DNA of 7,687 nt from a bacterium (GTDB taxonomy: Bacteria; Zixibacteria; MSB-5A5; GN15; FEB-12). Both the position numbers and the translations under genes were made by a program. Below are positions 1 through 6,401 of the stretch, in pieces; the first letter of the stretch is position 1; each line of letters opens with the position of its first letter. The notes below the pieces were generated by a model. That model did not search any database and had not been told where the DNA came from. It worked only from the letters and a program-made list of their open reading frames with translations. Where the stretch lies: NCBI GenBank assembly GCA_030668045.1, contig DAOUUR010000097.1, positions 1 through 7,687 of the forward strand, read 5' to 3'.

Positions 1-353
1 TCTGTAACAATATTGGCAAATTCTCGGGGAAGCGTGTCAACTCGGCAGATGGAGTCACCGGAATCATATGTGTATGCACCGGGGTTGGCGATATCCTTGA
101 ACATGATTACCTGCTTGCTGGCATTATCGAACCATACACCGTACTGCTCGTTGTCGGTGATAGCCAATGAACGAGCCAGACGGAGAGTTGAGTTGACATC
201 TTTGTTGGCCCTCTTAAATTTGAGGCGCTCGTAAGCAATCTGCATCCGTGGTACGGCTGCCATCGCCACGATGCCGATAATCACCGTCGTTATCATCATC
301 TCAATGAGCGTAAGGCCTCTTACGGAACCAAGTTTTCGTTTCATCATTTTCAT
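1..353 (-). CDS. Type IV pilin-like / GspH-type pseudopilin, N-terminal part (cut by window edge)
   Basis: The gene reads leftward from ATG at 353 and is still open at position 1, giving 117 residues. It starts with a short basic leader (MKMMKRKLGSVRG) followed by LTLIEMM, the class III prepilin signal: Gly13 before the predicted prepilin-peptidase cut, Leu as mature residue 1 and the conserved Glu as mature residue 5 (Glu18). A hydrophobic helix of about 20 residues follows (to about residue 35), then a stretch typical of FimT/GspH minor pilins (LRLARSLAITDNEQYGV). The product is expected in the inner membrane and then in a type IV pilus or type II secretion pseudopilus. The purine-rich GGAGAG at 357-362 precedes the start. 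ATG at 353 lies 3 bases from that hexamer (5 from GGAG) and ATG at 347 lies 9 bases away, so the start is uncertain by two codons. Whether it is a pilin or a secretion pseudopilin cannot be decided without the C-terminus and the neighbouring genes. Confidence 0.88.
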   Translation of the reverse strand, partial: MKMMKRKLGSVRGLTLIEMMITTVIIGIVAMAAVPRMQIAYERLKFKRANKDVNSTLRLARSLAITDNEQYGVWFDNASKQVIMFKDIANPGAYTYDSGDSICRVDTLPREFANIVT

Positions 354-452
354 AATCTCTCCAAATCGGTTACAAGCCTGGTCAAAAGTGCGGTAAGATC
401 GCCGAGCCGTCTGATTCGATAGACAATCGGACTCACCGCTGCCGATATCTAA

Positions 453-467
453 GCGAAAGGCATGCCC
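453..467 (-). promoter_or_regulatory. Candidate sigma-54 (-24/-12) promoter for the pilin gene
   Basis: Read on the minus strand, GGGCATGCCTTTCGC has GG and GC elements separated by exactly ten bases. It matches the consensus TGGCACG-N4-TTGC at most positions; the mismatches are the first base, the C after GGCA and one T of TTGC. Transcription would start about 12 bases past the GC, near 441, leaving a leader of roughly 90 bases. Pilin genes in several bacteria are known to depend on sigma-54. The match here is imperfect and rests on one site, so the call is tentative. Confidence 0.25.
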
Positions 468-474
468 TCTGAAA

Positions 475-693
475 CTAATTGTTCAGCTTCCAGTTCAGGT
501 TGACGATCTCTATGGGAAGCAAACGGTTAGCAATTGGAAAAGAGAATCAAACAAAGAAGCGAAATCGAAGCTTGGCTGCAGCGTCCGACAAAACTGTGGG
601 GCGCTCCCCATACTTGTTGGCGTCAAACAATTTAGTGTTGACAAAATGATGTGTAGCCTTATCTTCAGAGTAGCCGCCAAATTTGAGTTGATA
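475..693 (-). pseudogene. Possible decayed gene remnant, unrecognised
   Basis: On the minus strand one frame is open from 693 to a TGA at 547-549 (48 codons), then open again to a TAG at 475-477 (23 codons). Both parts translate into protein-like composition, rich in K, N, D, G and aromatics and with no Cys: for example YQLKFGGYSEDKATHHF and LFDANKYGERPTVL in the first, PIEIVNLNWKLNN in the second. There is no ATG start, and a TAG precedes the stretch at 694-696. This would fit the C-terminal remnant of a gene upstream of the pilin gene. Open runs of this length also occur by chance, and the stretch overlaps the candidate promoter of the protease. No family is recognised. Confidence 0.2.
638..665 (+). 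promoter_or_regulatory. Candidate sigma-70 promoter for the subtilase gene
   Basis: A perfect TTGACA (638-643) is followed after 16 bases by TATCTT (660-665), which matches 4 of 6 bases of the -10 consensus. This would place the transcript start near 672 and give a leader of about 60 bases before the ATG at 736. There is no experimental support, and the -10 element is only fair. Confidence 0.4.
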
Positions 694-735
694 CTACAAG
701 CTGTGGCGTTCCGCAGACTATAACGAATCGTTGCT

Positions 736-3147
736 ATGAAGATTTTCAAGAACACATTCTCCGGCCTTGTTGCCCTGTTGTCGCTGGCTATCATCCTGCC
801 GATTCCGGCAGGGGCTGATGTCCCGAAACATCTCGGTGGCGGGTCAGCAGTCACGCAGCCAATTCTCCGATCAAAAGCTGCCGAAGTGCTCCCTGCCCCG
901 GTTTTGGACTATCTGCGAAACCGAGACGGCGAGACTGTAGATGTCTGGGTCTTCTTCACCGACAAGGGAGTCTTCAGCCAAAAAGAGTTTGAAAGCCGGG
1001 CCAGCGAAATTCGATTCACCGACAAGGTGAAAAAACGGCGGAAACGGGCCGGAGTGGTCACAGCAACCTTTGCCGATCTTCCGGTTGTCAGACGGTATAT
1101 TGATCGAATCACCACCGACGGTAGTCGCTTGCGCCGAGTCTCGCGCTGGCTCAACGCTGCCAGTTTCGAGATTCCGATCGAAGCGCTGGAAAGAATCTCC
1201 CGTCTGCCGTTTGTTGCTGAGATCAAGCCATTGATGAGATATCGTCGCGACCCGGTCGATGTTGTCCCGGTCGAACCGGACGCCACAAAGACCACCGCTC
1301 CCAAGAGTCTGGCGCCTCCGCTTGAGTACGGCACCTCATTGGACCAATTAACCCAACTCAATGTACCGGCCATGCATGTCGCCGGCTACACAGGGGCTGG
1401 AGTTACCATTGCTATCCTTGATACCGGGTATCGCAAATCCCACCAGTCATTCTCTCAGCACTATACTGATGGTCGGGTACTCGATGAGTACGACTTTGTC
1501 TTTGACGACGCCGAAACCGCTAACGAAGCGGAGGATCTCCCGAATCAGTGGAATCACGGAACGTTGATATGGTCGTGTATTGGTGGATATGACGACGGAT
1601 CTCACTATGGACCAGCCTACAAAGCCAATTTCCTGTTGGCCAAGACGGAGGACGTGGGTAGCGAGACTCCAGTCGAGGAGGACAACTGGGTGGCCGCCCT
1701 GGAATGGGCCGACTCGCATGGGGCCGATATCGTATCCTCTTCGCTGGGATATATGGTCTTTGACGCACCGTACGGCGGATACATATTCGAAGACCTCGAC
1801 GGCGCAACGGCAACGACGTCAATTGCGGCGAGCACTGCCGCCTCGCTGGGGATTATCGTCTGCAAGTCGGCAGGCAACAGCGGACCAGGGACCGGCACCA
1901 TTTCCACTCCTGCCGATGCCTTTGACATCCTGTCGGTTGGCGCGGTGGACGCCAGCGGATATATCGCCTCGTTCTCCTCGCGCGGGCCTACCTATGATGG
2001 TCGTATCAAGCCGGAAGTCTGCGCCAGAGGAGTCAGCACCGCTGCCGCTTCGGCGGTAGACGACTATACCTATGGATACGCAAACGGCACCTCGCTTTCC
2101 GCACCGCTGGTGGCGGGAGTTGTGGCCTTGATAATTGAGGCTCGCCCGGACCTTGACAGTTATCAAATAATGGAAGCGATCAAATCGACCGCCGACAATG
2201 CTGCTACCCCCGACAACACGTACGGATGGGGAATTGTCAATGCTTTCGCTGCCCGGGGGTATGGGGTTGCCTTTGAGGCCGATGTAACCGACGGTGAGGC
2301 GCCTTTAGACGTACAATTTACCGTCACTCTTCCGGCCACCGCCGATGCCTGGATATGGTCATTCGGTGATGGTGACACATCATACGTACGGGAGCCGCTC
2401 CACACCTTCAACAGCGCCGGAACGTTCAACATTTCACTGGCAGCGGTCAATGGCATTGACACGATTACGCAAAACAAAGTGGACTACATAATAGTCCTAG
2501 GTGATACGCTCTCGCTTGATTCAGATTCAGCTTACGCCGGGACTCAGGCGGTACTGTCGGTGGAGTTGGCCAATTATCAGGAGCTGATCGGCATGGACAT
2601 AGTTTTCGGATTTGAGACCGTGCCCCATGTCGATGTTGACAGCGTTACATTCGGATCGCGCACTGACCATTTCGATGTCATCTATGGCGACAATTCCCAA
2701 CCGGAACTTAACTGCTACCGGTATCTGCTCTCGGCAGGGACATCGGAACCATTGGTGGTTGGTCGTGGAGAAATCCTCCGCCTCTACTGCACTGTTGATG
2801 AGTATGCTTACGGAGACCTGAGTAACGAGTTGGATACAATTTCGTTCAGTGGCTACAGCTCGGAGTTGACTTCGTCGTTGATGACATACCAACCAACCGT
2901 GGTCGAATCGGGAGCATTATCCACACTGCATATTCGTCGAGGTGACGCCAACAACAACGGCGAGCTAAACATCTCCGATATCACCTATCTGGTGAACTAT
3001 CTTTTTGGTGTTCCGCTTGGGCCACCGCCGGTCGCGATACAGGCCGGTGACGCCAACGCCTCCTTGAGCACCAATGTCTCTGATATCACCTATCTTGTCG
3101 CGCACCTTTTCGGCATTCCCACCGGTCCGGCGCCCCCCATACCCTGA
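736..3147 (+). CDS. Secreted subtilisin-like (S8) serine protease with PKD, cohesin-like and dockerin-like domains
   Basis: This 803-residue exported protease carries, in order: a signal peptide (1-27, hydrophobic core to LPIPAGA, AGA before the likely cut); a propeptide-like region (about 65-170); the S8 catalytic domain (about 195-508); a PKD domain (about 509-587, with WSFGDGD and HTFNSAGTF); a cohesin-like beta region (about 588-725); and two dockerin-like calcium loops (736-794). The catalytic triad is visible: Asp229 in AILDTG, His274 in NHGT and Ser453 in GTSLSAP, with oxyanion Asn381 in AGNSGPG, so the enzyme should be active. It probably cleaves extracellular protein, with the C-terminal modules mediating attachment or assembly; that part is inference. 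ATG at 736 is the only reasonable start, since TAA lies in frame at 721. No clear Shine-Dalgarno sequence precedes it, unlike the other genes here. The chain ends in a proline-rich tail, and no type IX secretion sorting domain is seen. Confidence 0.95.
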   Translation: MKIFKNTFSGLVALLSLAIILPIPAGADVPKHLGGGSAVTQPILRSKAAEVLPAPVLDYLRNRDGETVDVWVFFTDKGVFSQKEFESRASEIRFTDKVKKRRKRAGVVTATFADLPVVRRYIDRITTDGSRLRRVSRWLNAASFEIPIEALERISRLPFVAEIKPLMRYRRDPVDVVPVEPDATKTTAPKSLAPPLEYGTSLDQLTQLNVPAMHVAGYTGAGVTIAILDTGYRKSHQSFSQHYTDGRVLDEYDFVFDDAETANEAEDLPNQWNHGTLIWSCIGGYDDGSHYGPAYKANFLLAKTEDVGSETPVEEDNWVAALEWADSHGADIVSSSLGYMVFDAPYGGYIFEDLDGATATTSIAASTAASLGIIVCKSAGNSGPGTGTISTPADAFDILSVGAVDASGYIASFSSRGPTYDGRIKPEVCARGVSTAAASAVDDYTYGYANGTSLSAPLVAGVVALIIEARPDLDSYQIMEAIKSTADNAATPDNTYGWGIVNAFAARGYGVAFEADVTDGEAPLDVQFTVTLPATADAWIWSFGDGDTSYVREPLHTFNSAGTFNISLAAVNGIDTITQNKVDYIIVLGDTLSLDSDSAYAGTQAVLSVELANYQELIGMDIVFGFETVPHVDVDSVTFGSRTDHFDVIYGDNSQPELNCYRYLLSAGTSEPLVVGRGEILRLYCTVDEYAYGDLSNELDTISFSGYSSELTSSLMTYQPTVVESGALSTLHIRRGDANNNGELNISDITYLVNYLFGVPLGPPPVAIQAGDANASLSTNVSDITYLVAHLFGIPTGPAPPIP

Positions 3148-3156
3148 TCACAAATC

Positions 3157-3189
3157 CAAGAAAAAGGCCGACGTAACAACACCGACCTT
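3157..3189 (-). terminator. Rho-independent terminator of the minus-strand operon
   Basis: In the minus-strand RNA, AAGGUCGGUGU and ACGUCGGCCUU (3164-3189) form an 11-bp stem with a UGUU loop, including three G-U pairs. It is followed by UUUUUCUU (the plus-strand A-rich run from about 3157). It lies about 64 bases after the stop of the aminopeptidase gene. On the plus strand the wobble positions become mismatches and no T-run follows, so it should act mainly on the leftward transcript. Confidence 0.8.
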
Positions 3190-3252
3190 CCTGTATTCAA
3201 TATGGAGTGGCAAGAAATCGCCTTCTCTCCCGTCTGTTAACTCCGGTTTTCT

Positions 3253-4353
3253 CTATACCAGGAACTTGCCGTTGCGATAAATCGTCTTACCGTCGGCAAT
3301 GATTTCTCCGCCCTTCTTCAGGTCACAGATCATGTCCCAATGCAACGAGCTCTTGTTTTTTGAGCCGGTCTCAGCGAACGAATTACCCAGAGCCAGATGG
3401 CAGGTGCCGCCCAGTTTTTCGTCGAAGAGTATATTTTTGGTGAAGGTCTTGATGTCATAGTTGGTACCGATAGCAACCTCACCGATGTACTTCGCTCCTC
3501 GGTCCAACTCAATCATTGATTTCAGATACGCCTCGTTCTTGGCCGCTCCAAAATTAACGACCTTGCCCTTCTTGAATGTCAGGGTGATGTCCTCGACTTC
3601 CTTCCCCATGAAGATAGCCGGGAAAGTATACCTAATCTTTCCTTCGGCAGAGTTCTCAATCGGTCCGGTGAAAATCTCACCATCGGGAAAATTGTTCTCA
3701 CCGGCACAGTTGACCCACTTGCGACCCTTGACCCGAAGCTTGAGGTCGGTACCTTCGGCCCTGAAATGCAACTGGTCAATCCGGTTGAGGATTTTGACCA
3801 AACGTGCCTGTTCTTTCCGAACCTTCAGCCAATGCTTGACCGGATCGGTTGCACCCAGATGACCGGCTCCATACACGAAGTCCTCGTAATCGGTCAGCGA
3901 CATGTCCGCTTCCTGAGCGGCTGAAATGGTGGGGAACAAAGTCAGACACCACCGGAGTTCTTTTTTCTCCACACGACGATAGAACAGGTCCATGATTTTC
4001 TTGCGATTCAAACGCACCTGAGCCTGCTTCCTGGGATCAACACTGGCCAGATACCGGGTGTTCTCGCCACCGAGAAAGACAACGTATGCATCTATCTTGC
4101 TGACTCTCAGTCGCGCCCATGGCTGCAGGAATTTGAGTTGCTGATCTGAGCCGTGCTTCAGCATATACTCTTCGTTGTCGGGGATAGTCAGATCGACAAC
4201 AGGTTGCGCACCGAGGTCGATCACTTCGTTGTTCATTGCTTTGATGAGGGGAAGGGCCGCCGGTTCACCAACTATCTGAACGACTTGCCCTTTCTTCAGT
4301 CCAAGAGAGTAACGTGCTATCACTTGGGCTAGTTTTTTCACACGTGGGTCCAT
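3253..4353 (-). CDS. M29-family metallo-aminopeptidase (aminopeptidase T/S type)
   Basis: This 366-residue protein matches the thermophilic-type M29 aminopeptidases, cytoplasmic dimeric two-metal enzymes that remove N-terminal residues from peptides. The family's metal-site motifs are present in order: NFPDGEIFTGP with Glu226, GEVAIGTN with Glu292, GGTCHLALG with His319, and LHWDMICDL with His338 and Asp340. The N-terminal half (1-200) is the usual alpha/beta domain. Position 326 is Phe, where I recall many family members having Tyr (AmpS Tyr355 region); its effect is unknown. The start at ATG 4353 is chosen because GGAG sits 6 bases upstream. The frame is open to an ATG at 4410, but those 19 extra residues are polar and basic and not family-like. 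It is the last gene of the four-gene operon, 99 bases after the alkyltransferase gene, with a terminator just downstream. Confidence 0.93.
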   Translation of the reverse strand: MDPRVKKLAQVIARYSLGLKKGQVVQIVGEPAALPLIKAMNNEVIDLGAQPVVDLTIPDNEEYMLKHGSDQQLKFLQPWARLRVSKIDAYVVFLGGENTRYLASVDPRKQAQVRLNRKKIMDLFYRRVEKKELRWCLTLFPTISAAQEADMSLTDYEDFVYGAGHLGATDPVKHWLKVRKEQARLVKILNRIDQLHFRAEGTDLKLRVKGRKWVNCAGENNFPDGEIFTGPIENSAEGKIRYTFPAIFMGKEVEDITLTFKKGKVVNFGAAKNEAYLKSMIELDRGAKYIGEVAIGTNYDIKTFTKNILFDEKLGGTCHLALGNSFAETGSKNKSSLHWDMICDLKKGGEIIADGKTIYRNGKFLV

Positions 4354-4359
4354 AGTTTG

Positions 4360-4363
4360 CTCC
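4360..4363 (-). promoter_or_regulatory. Ribosome binding site fixing the M29 aminopeptidase start
   Basis: GGAG on the minus strand lies 6 bases before ATG 4353. This supports that start over the in-frame ATG at 4410. Confidence 0.7.
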
Positions 4364-4452
4364 AATTTCGAATTCGCCCGCGATGAACGCCTGTTTTGAC
4401 GACGCAACACCCTTGCCGGGCGGGATGCAGGCTATCTCAACTACAGTCTGAC

Positions 4453-4953
4453 TTAGAGACTTCCTTCTATCTTCAACAGTTTTTTCTTCGTTGCCAAACC
4501 GCCAGCGTATCCCCCCAGACCAGATAATGCGACAACCCGGTGGCACGGGATTATCAACGGCAGACTGTTACGACCATTGGCCGACCCAACTGCCCGAGAA
4601 GCACCGTCGTTTCGTATCGATCGAGCAATCTGGCCATAGGTTGTGGTGGCGCCATAGGGAATCTTCCGCACACACTGCCACACTTTCTTCTGAAACGGGG
4701 TGCCTTCGATGTCGAGTTCGATCTCAAAAGTCCGCCGCTTACCGCTCAAGTAGGCGAGTATCTGTTTCTGGGCCTTCTTGTTGGTTGTCCCTCCAGAAGC
4801 TTTCTCGAATTTACCAAAACGTTTCGCCAGCATCTTCTGAAAATCAGCAGAGCGTTCCCCGGCCAGTTTTATAATGGCCAGTCCGGCATCGGAAGAAGCG
4901 AGTGTTATCTTGCCTATCGGCGACTGGAACGAATGAACATAAATAAGTTGCAT
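4453..4953 (-). CDS. ogt: Methylated-DNA--[protein]-cysteine S-methyltransferase (O6-alkylguanine-DNA alkyltransferase)
   Basis: This 166-residue suicide repair protein transfers alkyl groups from O6-alkylguanine (and O4-alkylthymine) in DNA to its own cysteine. The acceptor motif IPCHRV gives Cys137-His138. With a constant offset of eight from human MGMT, the other key residues line up: Tyr106 (human 114), the DNA-flipping Arg120 (128, in SRAVG), Asn129 (137) and Glu164 (172). The region from about 85 is the conserved C-terminal domain (TPFQKKVW, IPYGATTTYGQIA); residues 1-80 form the variable N-terminal domain. There is no Ada-type regulatory domain, so it is the constitutive Ogt type. The usual N-P after GR is N-S here. 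AAGGAG at 4963-4968 precedes ATG 4953 by 9 bases. The gene starts 22 bases after the HAD gene and is probably co-transcribed with it. Confidence 0.96.
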   Translation of the reverse strand: MQLIYVHSFQSPIGKITLASSDAGLAIIKLAGERSADFQKMLAKRFGKFEKASGGTTNKKAQKQILAYLSGKRRTFEIELDIEGTPFQKKVWQCVRKIPYGATTTYGQIARSIRNDGASRAVGSANGRNSLPLIIPCHRVVALSGLGGYAGGLATKKKLLKIEGSL

Positions 4954-4975
4954 CAGCGAATACTCCTTGTCTGTA

Positions 4976-5614
4976 TCATGGCAGTATCTGTAGCAGTTCC
5001 TCTATTGATTCCAGCAGATGATCGGGCCGAGCCGCCTCAACCTCTGCCCCGTCTCCAAATGGTGACCTGACAGCCGCGACTTTCATCGGGACAGCCTGCG
5101 CTGCCAGAATGTCATTGATGGTGTCGCCGATAACCAGCGAATCATCGGCATCAGCACCCAGACGCTTGAGAGCCAACCGAAACGCCGCGGGGTCTGGTTT
5201 GACTACTGGCACTTCGTTCCCCCCGACCGTTGCATCGAAATAATCTTCCCATCCAAACTTGGCGACTATCCCGGCAACATGCTCTTTGATCTTGGTGGTA
5301 GCGATAGCCATTCTTAAACCACGGGCGCGGAGGGTTCCCAGCACCGTCTCTACCCCCGGAAGCAGGAAGGTTGAAACAATCACTGTTTCGGCTGCCTTAA
5401 CCTGAAAATGGTGATAGAGCTGATCCAACGGAGCGTCGGTAAAAACCGGATACATCTGGGACAAAGGAAAACCAATGAACTTTTTGATCGCATCGGCCTG
5501 CTGAGCCGGCTCACCCAACATTTTCAATGAATAGTTAACCGCTTCCACGACCCCATCAGAGGAGTCGATCAGGGTGCCGTCGAGGTCGAAAATCAAATTT
5601 CGGATTCTTATCAC
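4976..5614 (-). CDS. HAD-superfamily hydrolase, phosphoglycolate phosphatase-like
   Basis: This 212-residue cytoplasmic haloacid-dehalogenase-type phosphatase has all four HAD motifs: DLDGT with nucleophile Asp10 and Asp12; Thr106 in AIATTK; Lys139 in VVKPDP; and GDTINDI with Asp164 and Asp168. A helical cap (about 16-80, subclass C1) follows motif I. Length and layout resemble Gph/PpaX phosphatases, which hydrolyse 2-phosphoglycolate or pyrophosphate, but the exact substrate cannot be read from the sequence. The start is GTG at 5614-5612. It overlaps the TGA (5613-5611) of the upstream signal-peptidase-like gene in a GTGA arrangement, which suggests translational coupling. Only a weak purine-rich sequence precedes it. 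Confidence 0.9.
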   Translation of the reverse strand: MIRIRNLIFDLDGTLIDSSDGVVEAVNYSLKMLGEPAQQADAIKKFIGFPLSQMYPVFTDAPLDQLYHHFQVKAAETVIVSTFLLPGVETVLGTLRARGLRMAIATTKIKEHVAGIVAKFGWEDYFDATVGGNEVPVVKPDPAAFRLALKRLGADADDSLVIGDTINDILAAQAVPMKVAAVRSPFGDGAEVEAARPDHLLESIEELLQILP

Positions 5615-6390
5615 CAGAGTCTGGAGACCTTACCACAAATATCTATAAGAGGAACCTGATAAATCTCATCTACTATGCCGAATTTCATTCGGGCAACCAA
5701 GATAGAATAACTATCGACTGATGTCAACGGCCAATCGGCGCCAAAAGTGAGTTGATTCGCCTCACGATCCAGCTGCGGCAATCCGTTGACGACCATCAGA
5801 CCGCCACCAATCCCGATATCCTCATCGGGCAAACCGATTACCATCGCGGTATGCCGTCGCCCCGAAGATGTAGTGAATCGAACGATATCATATCTTTCGG
5901 GAAACGACCGGACGATTGGTTGATCTAGGAAAAAGAAATTGACCTCATAAGCATAGGTACTGGCTTTCATCAGGTCACCTTCGGAGTATAGCGGACTGAG
6001 ACTGTTGTCTTCCATCGCGAATATCTCTGGCGCGTTACGAATTGCAAAATTGACCGGCGCCAGAGGTACCAACACCTGGTACAGTATTCCAATCAGAACA
6101 AAGACGAGCGGTCGCTTCCAGGTGATTTGCCATTTCGAATCACGACGCGCCATCGCTCCGAAGAGATCAACGAATGTAAACAGGTAGAAAATCAACGGTA
6201 GCGAGAAGAGAATCACGACCGCCCACAACGGCAGCTCGACAAATTGCACCACCGTCCACAGAACTACGGCTATGATTCCGACCAGAAAAACAAAAACACC
6301 AAAGGTGATTTCTTTCCAATAGATGTGGCCCAATCCTGGGCAAAGGAGATTGAGCAATCCTGCCAGTAGTCTTGATTTGCCAAAATTCAT
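5611..6390 (-). CDS. Membrane protein with degenerate S26 signal-peptidase-like domain
   Basis: This 259-residue protein has an N-terminal membrane module and a C-terminal exported domain. Hydrophobic segments lie at about 8-24 (with the PGLGHIYW signature common in small TM2-like membrane modules), 27-51, 53-78 and 93-111. Residues from about 115 resemble type I signal peptidase: NSLSPLYSEGD matches the serine box (Ser130, compare GSMMPTLLIGD of E. coli LepB), ERYDIVRF matches the next strand, and MVIGLPDEDI...VVNG matches the conserved IGLPGD/NG box. The general-base lysine, four residues before the Gly of GLP in LepB, is Ala182 here, so ordinary signal peptidase activity is doubtful. His180 is close by. 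ATG 6390 is preferred because GAGG is 7 bases upstream; a TTG two codons earlier is too close to that site. It is the first gene of the operon and overlaps the HAD gene by 4 bases. Confidence 0.75.
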   Translation of the reverse strand: MNFGKSRLLAGLLNLLCPGLGHIYWKEITFGVFVFLVGIIAVVLWTVVQFVELPLWAVVILFSLPLIFYLFTFVDLFGAMARRDSKWQITWKRPLVFVLIGILYQVLVPLAPVNFAIRNAPEIFAMEDNSLSPLYSEGDLMKASTYAYEVNFFFLDQPIVRSFPERYDIVRFTTSSGRRHTAMVIGLPDEDIGIGGGLMVVNGLPQLDREANQLTFGADWPLTSVDSYSILVARMKFGIVDEIYQVPLIDICGKVSRLW

Positions 6391-6397
6391 CTTCAAT

Positions 6398-6401
6398 CCT
6401 C
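6398..6401 (-). promoter_or_regulatory. Ribosome binding site fixing the start of the signal-peptidase-like gene
   Basis: GAGG on the minus strand lies 7 bases before ATG 6390 but only 1 base before the alternative TTG at 6396. This decides for the ATG. Confidence 0.65.

Larger units (their letters stand above)
354..735. other. Intergenic region between divergent pilin and subtilase genes
   Basis: This 382-base spacer separates the minus-strand pilin gene from the plus-strand protease. It holds a candidate sigma-54-type box reading toward the pilin gene, a candidate sigma-70 promoter reading toward the protease, and a minus-strand stretch with coding-like composition interrupted by a stop codon (these are listed separately). 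No RNA gene or convincing hairpin was found by eye. Confidence 0.6.

Noticed and set aside
354..480. Possible cyclic-di-GMP or other riboswitch in the leader of the pilin gene
   Set aside because: No conserved riboswitch core or stable paired structure could be recognised by eye.
510..854. Open frame of 114 codons on the minus strand across the start of the protease gene
   Set aside because: It overlaps the signal peptide region of a clearly real gene, and its translation has no family features. The better coding-like signal in this area is in another frame.
1580..2059. Long open frame on the plus strand inside the protease gene
   Set aside because: Out-of-frame shadow of the catalytic domain, rich in Arg, Pro, Ser and Thr. 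The same applies to the minus-strand frames between 909 and 2892.
3118..3144. Type IX secretion or other cell-surface sorting tail at the protease C-terminus
   Set aside because: The chain ends right after the dockerin-like repeats in a short Pro-rich tail with none of the known sorting motifs.
3461..3862. Plus-strand open frame opposite the aminopeptidase gene
   Set aside because: Antisense shadow of a gene whose catalytic motifs are intact; no own ribosome site or domain.
4354..4410. N-terminal extension of the aminopeptidase to ATG 4410
   Set aside because: The extra 19 residues do not resemble the family, and a good ribosome site lies before ATG 4353.
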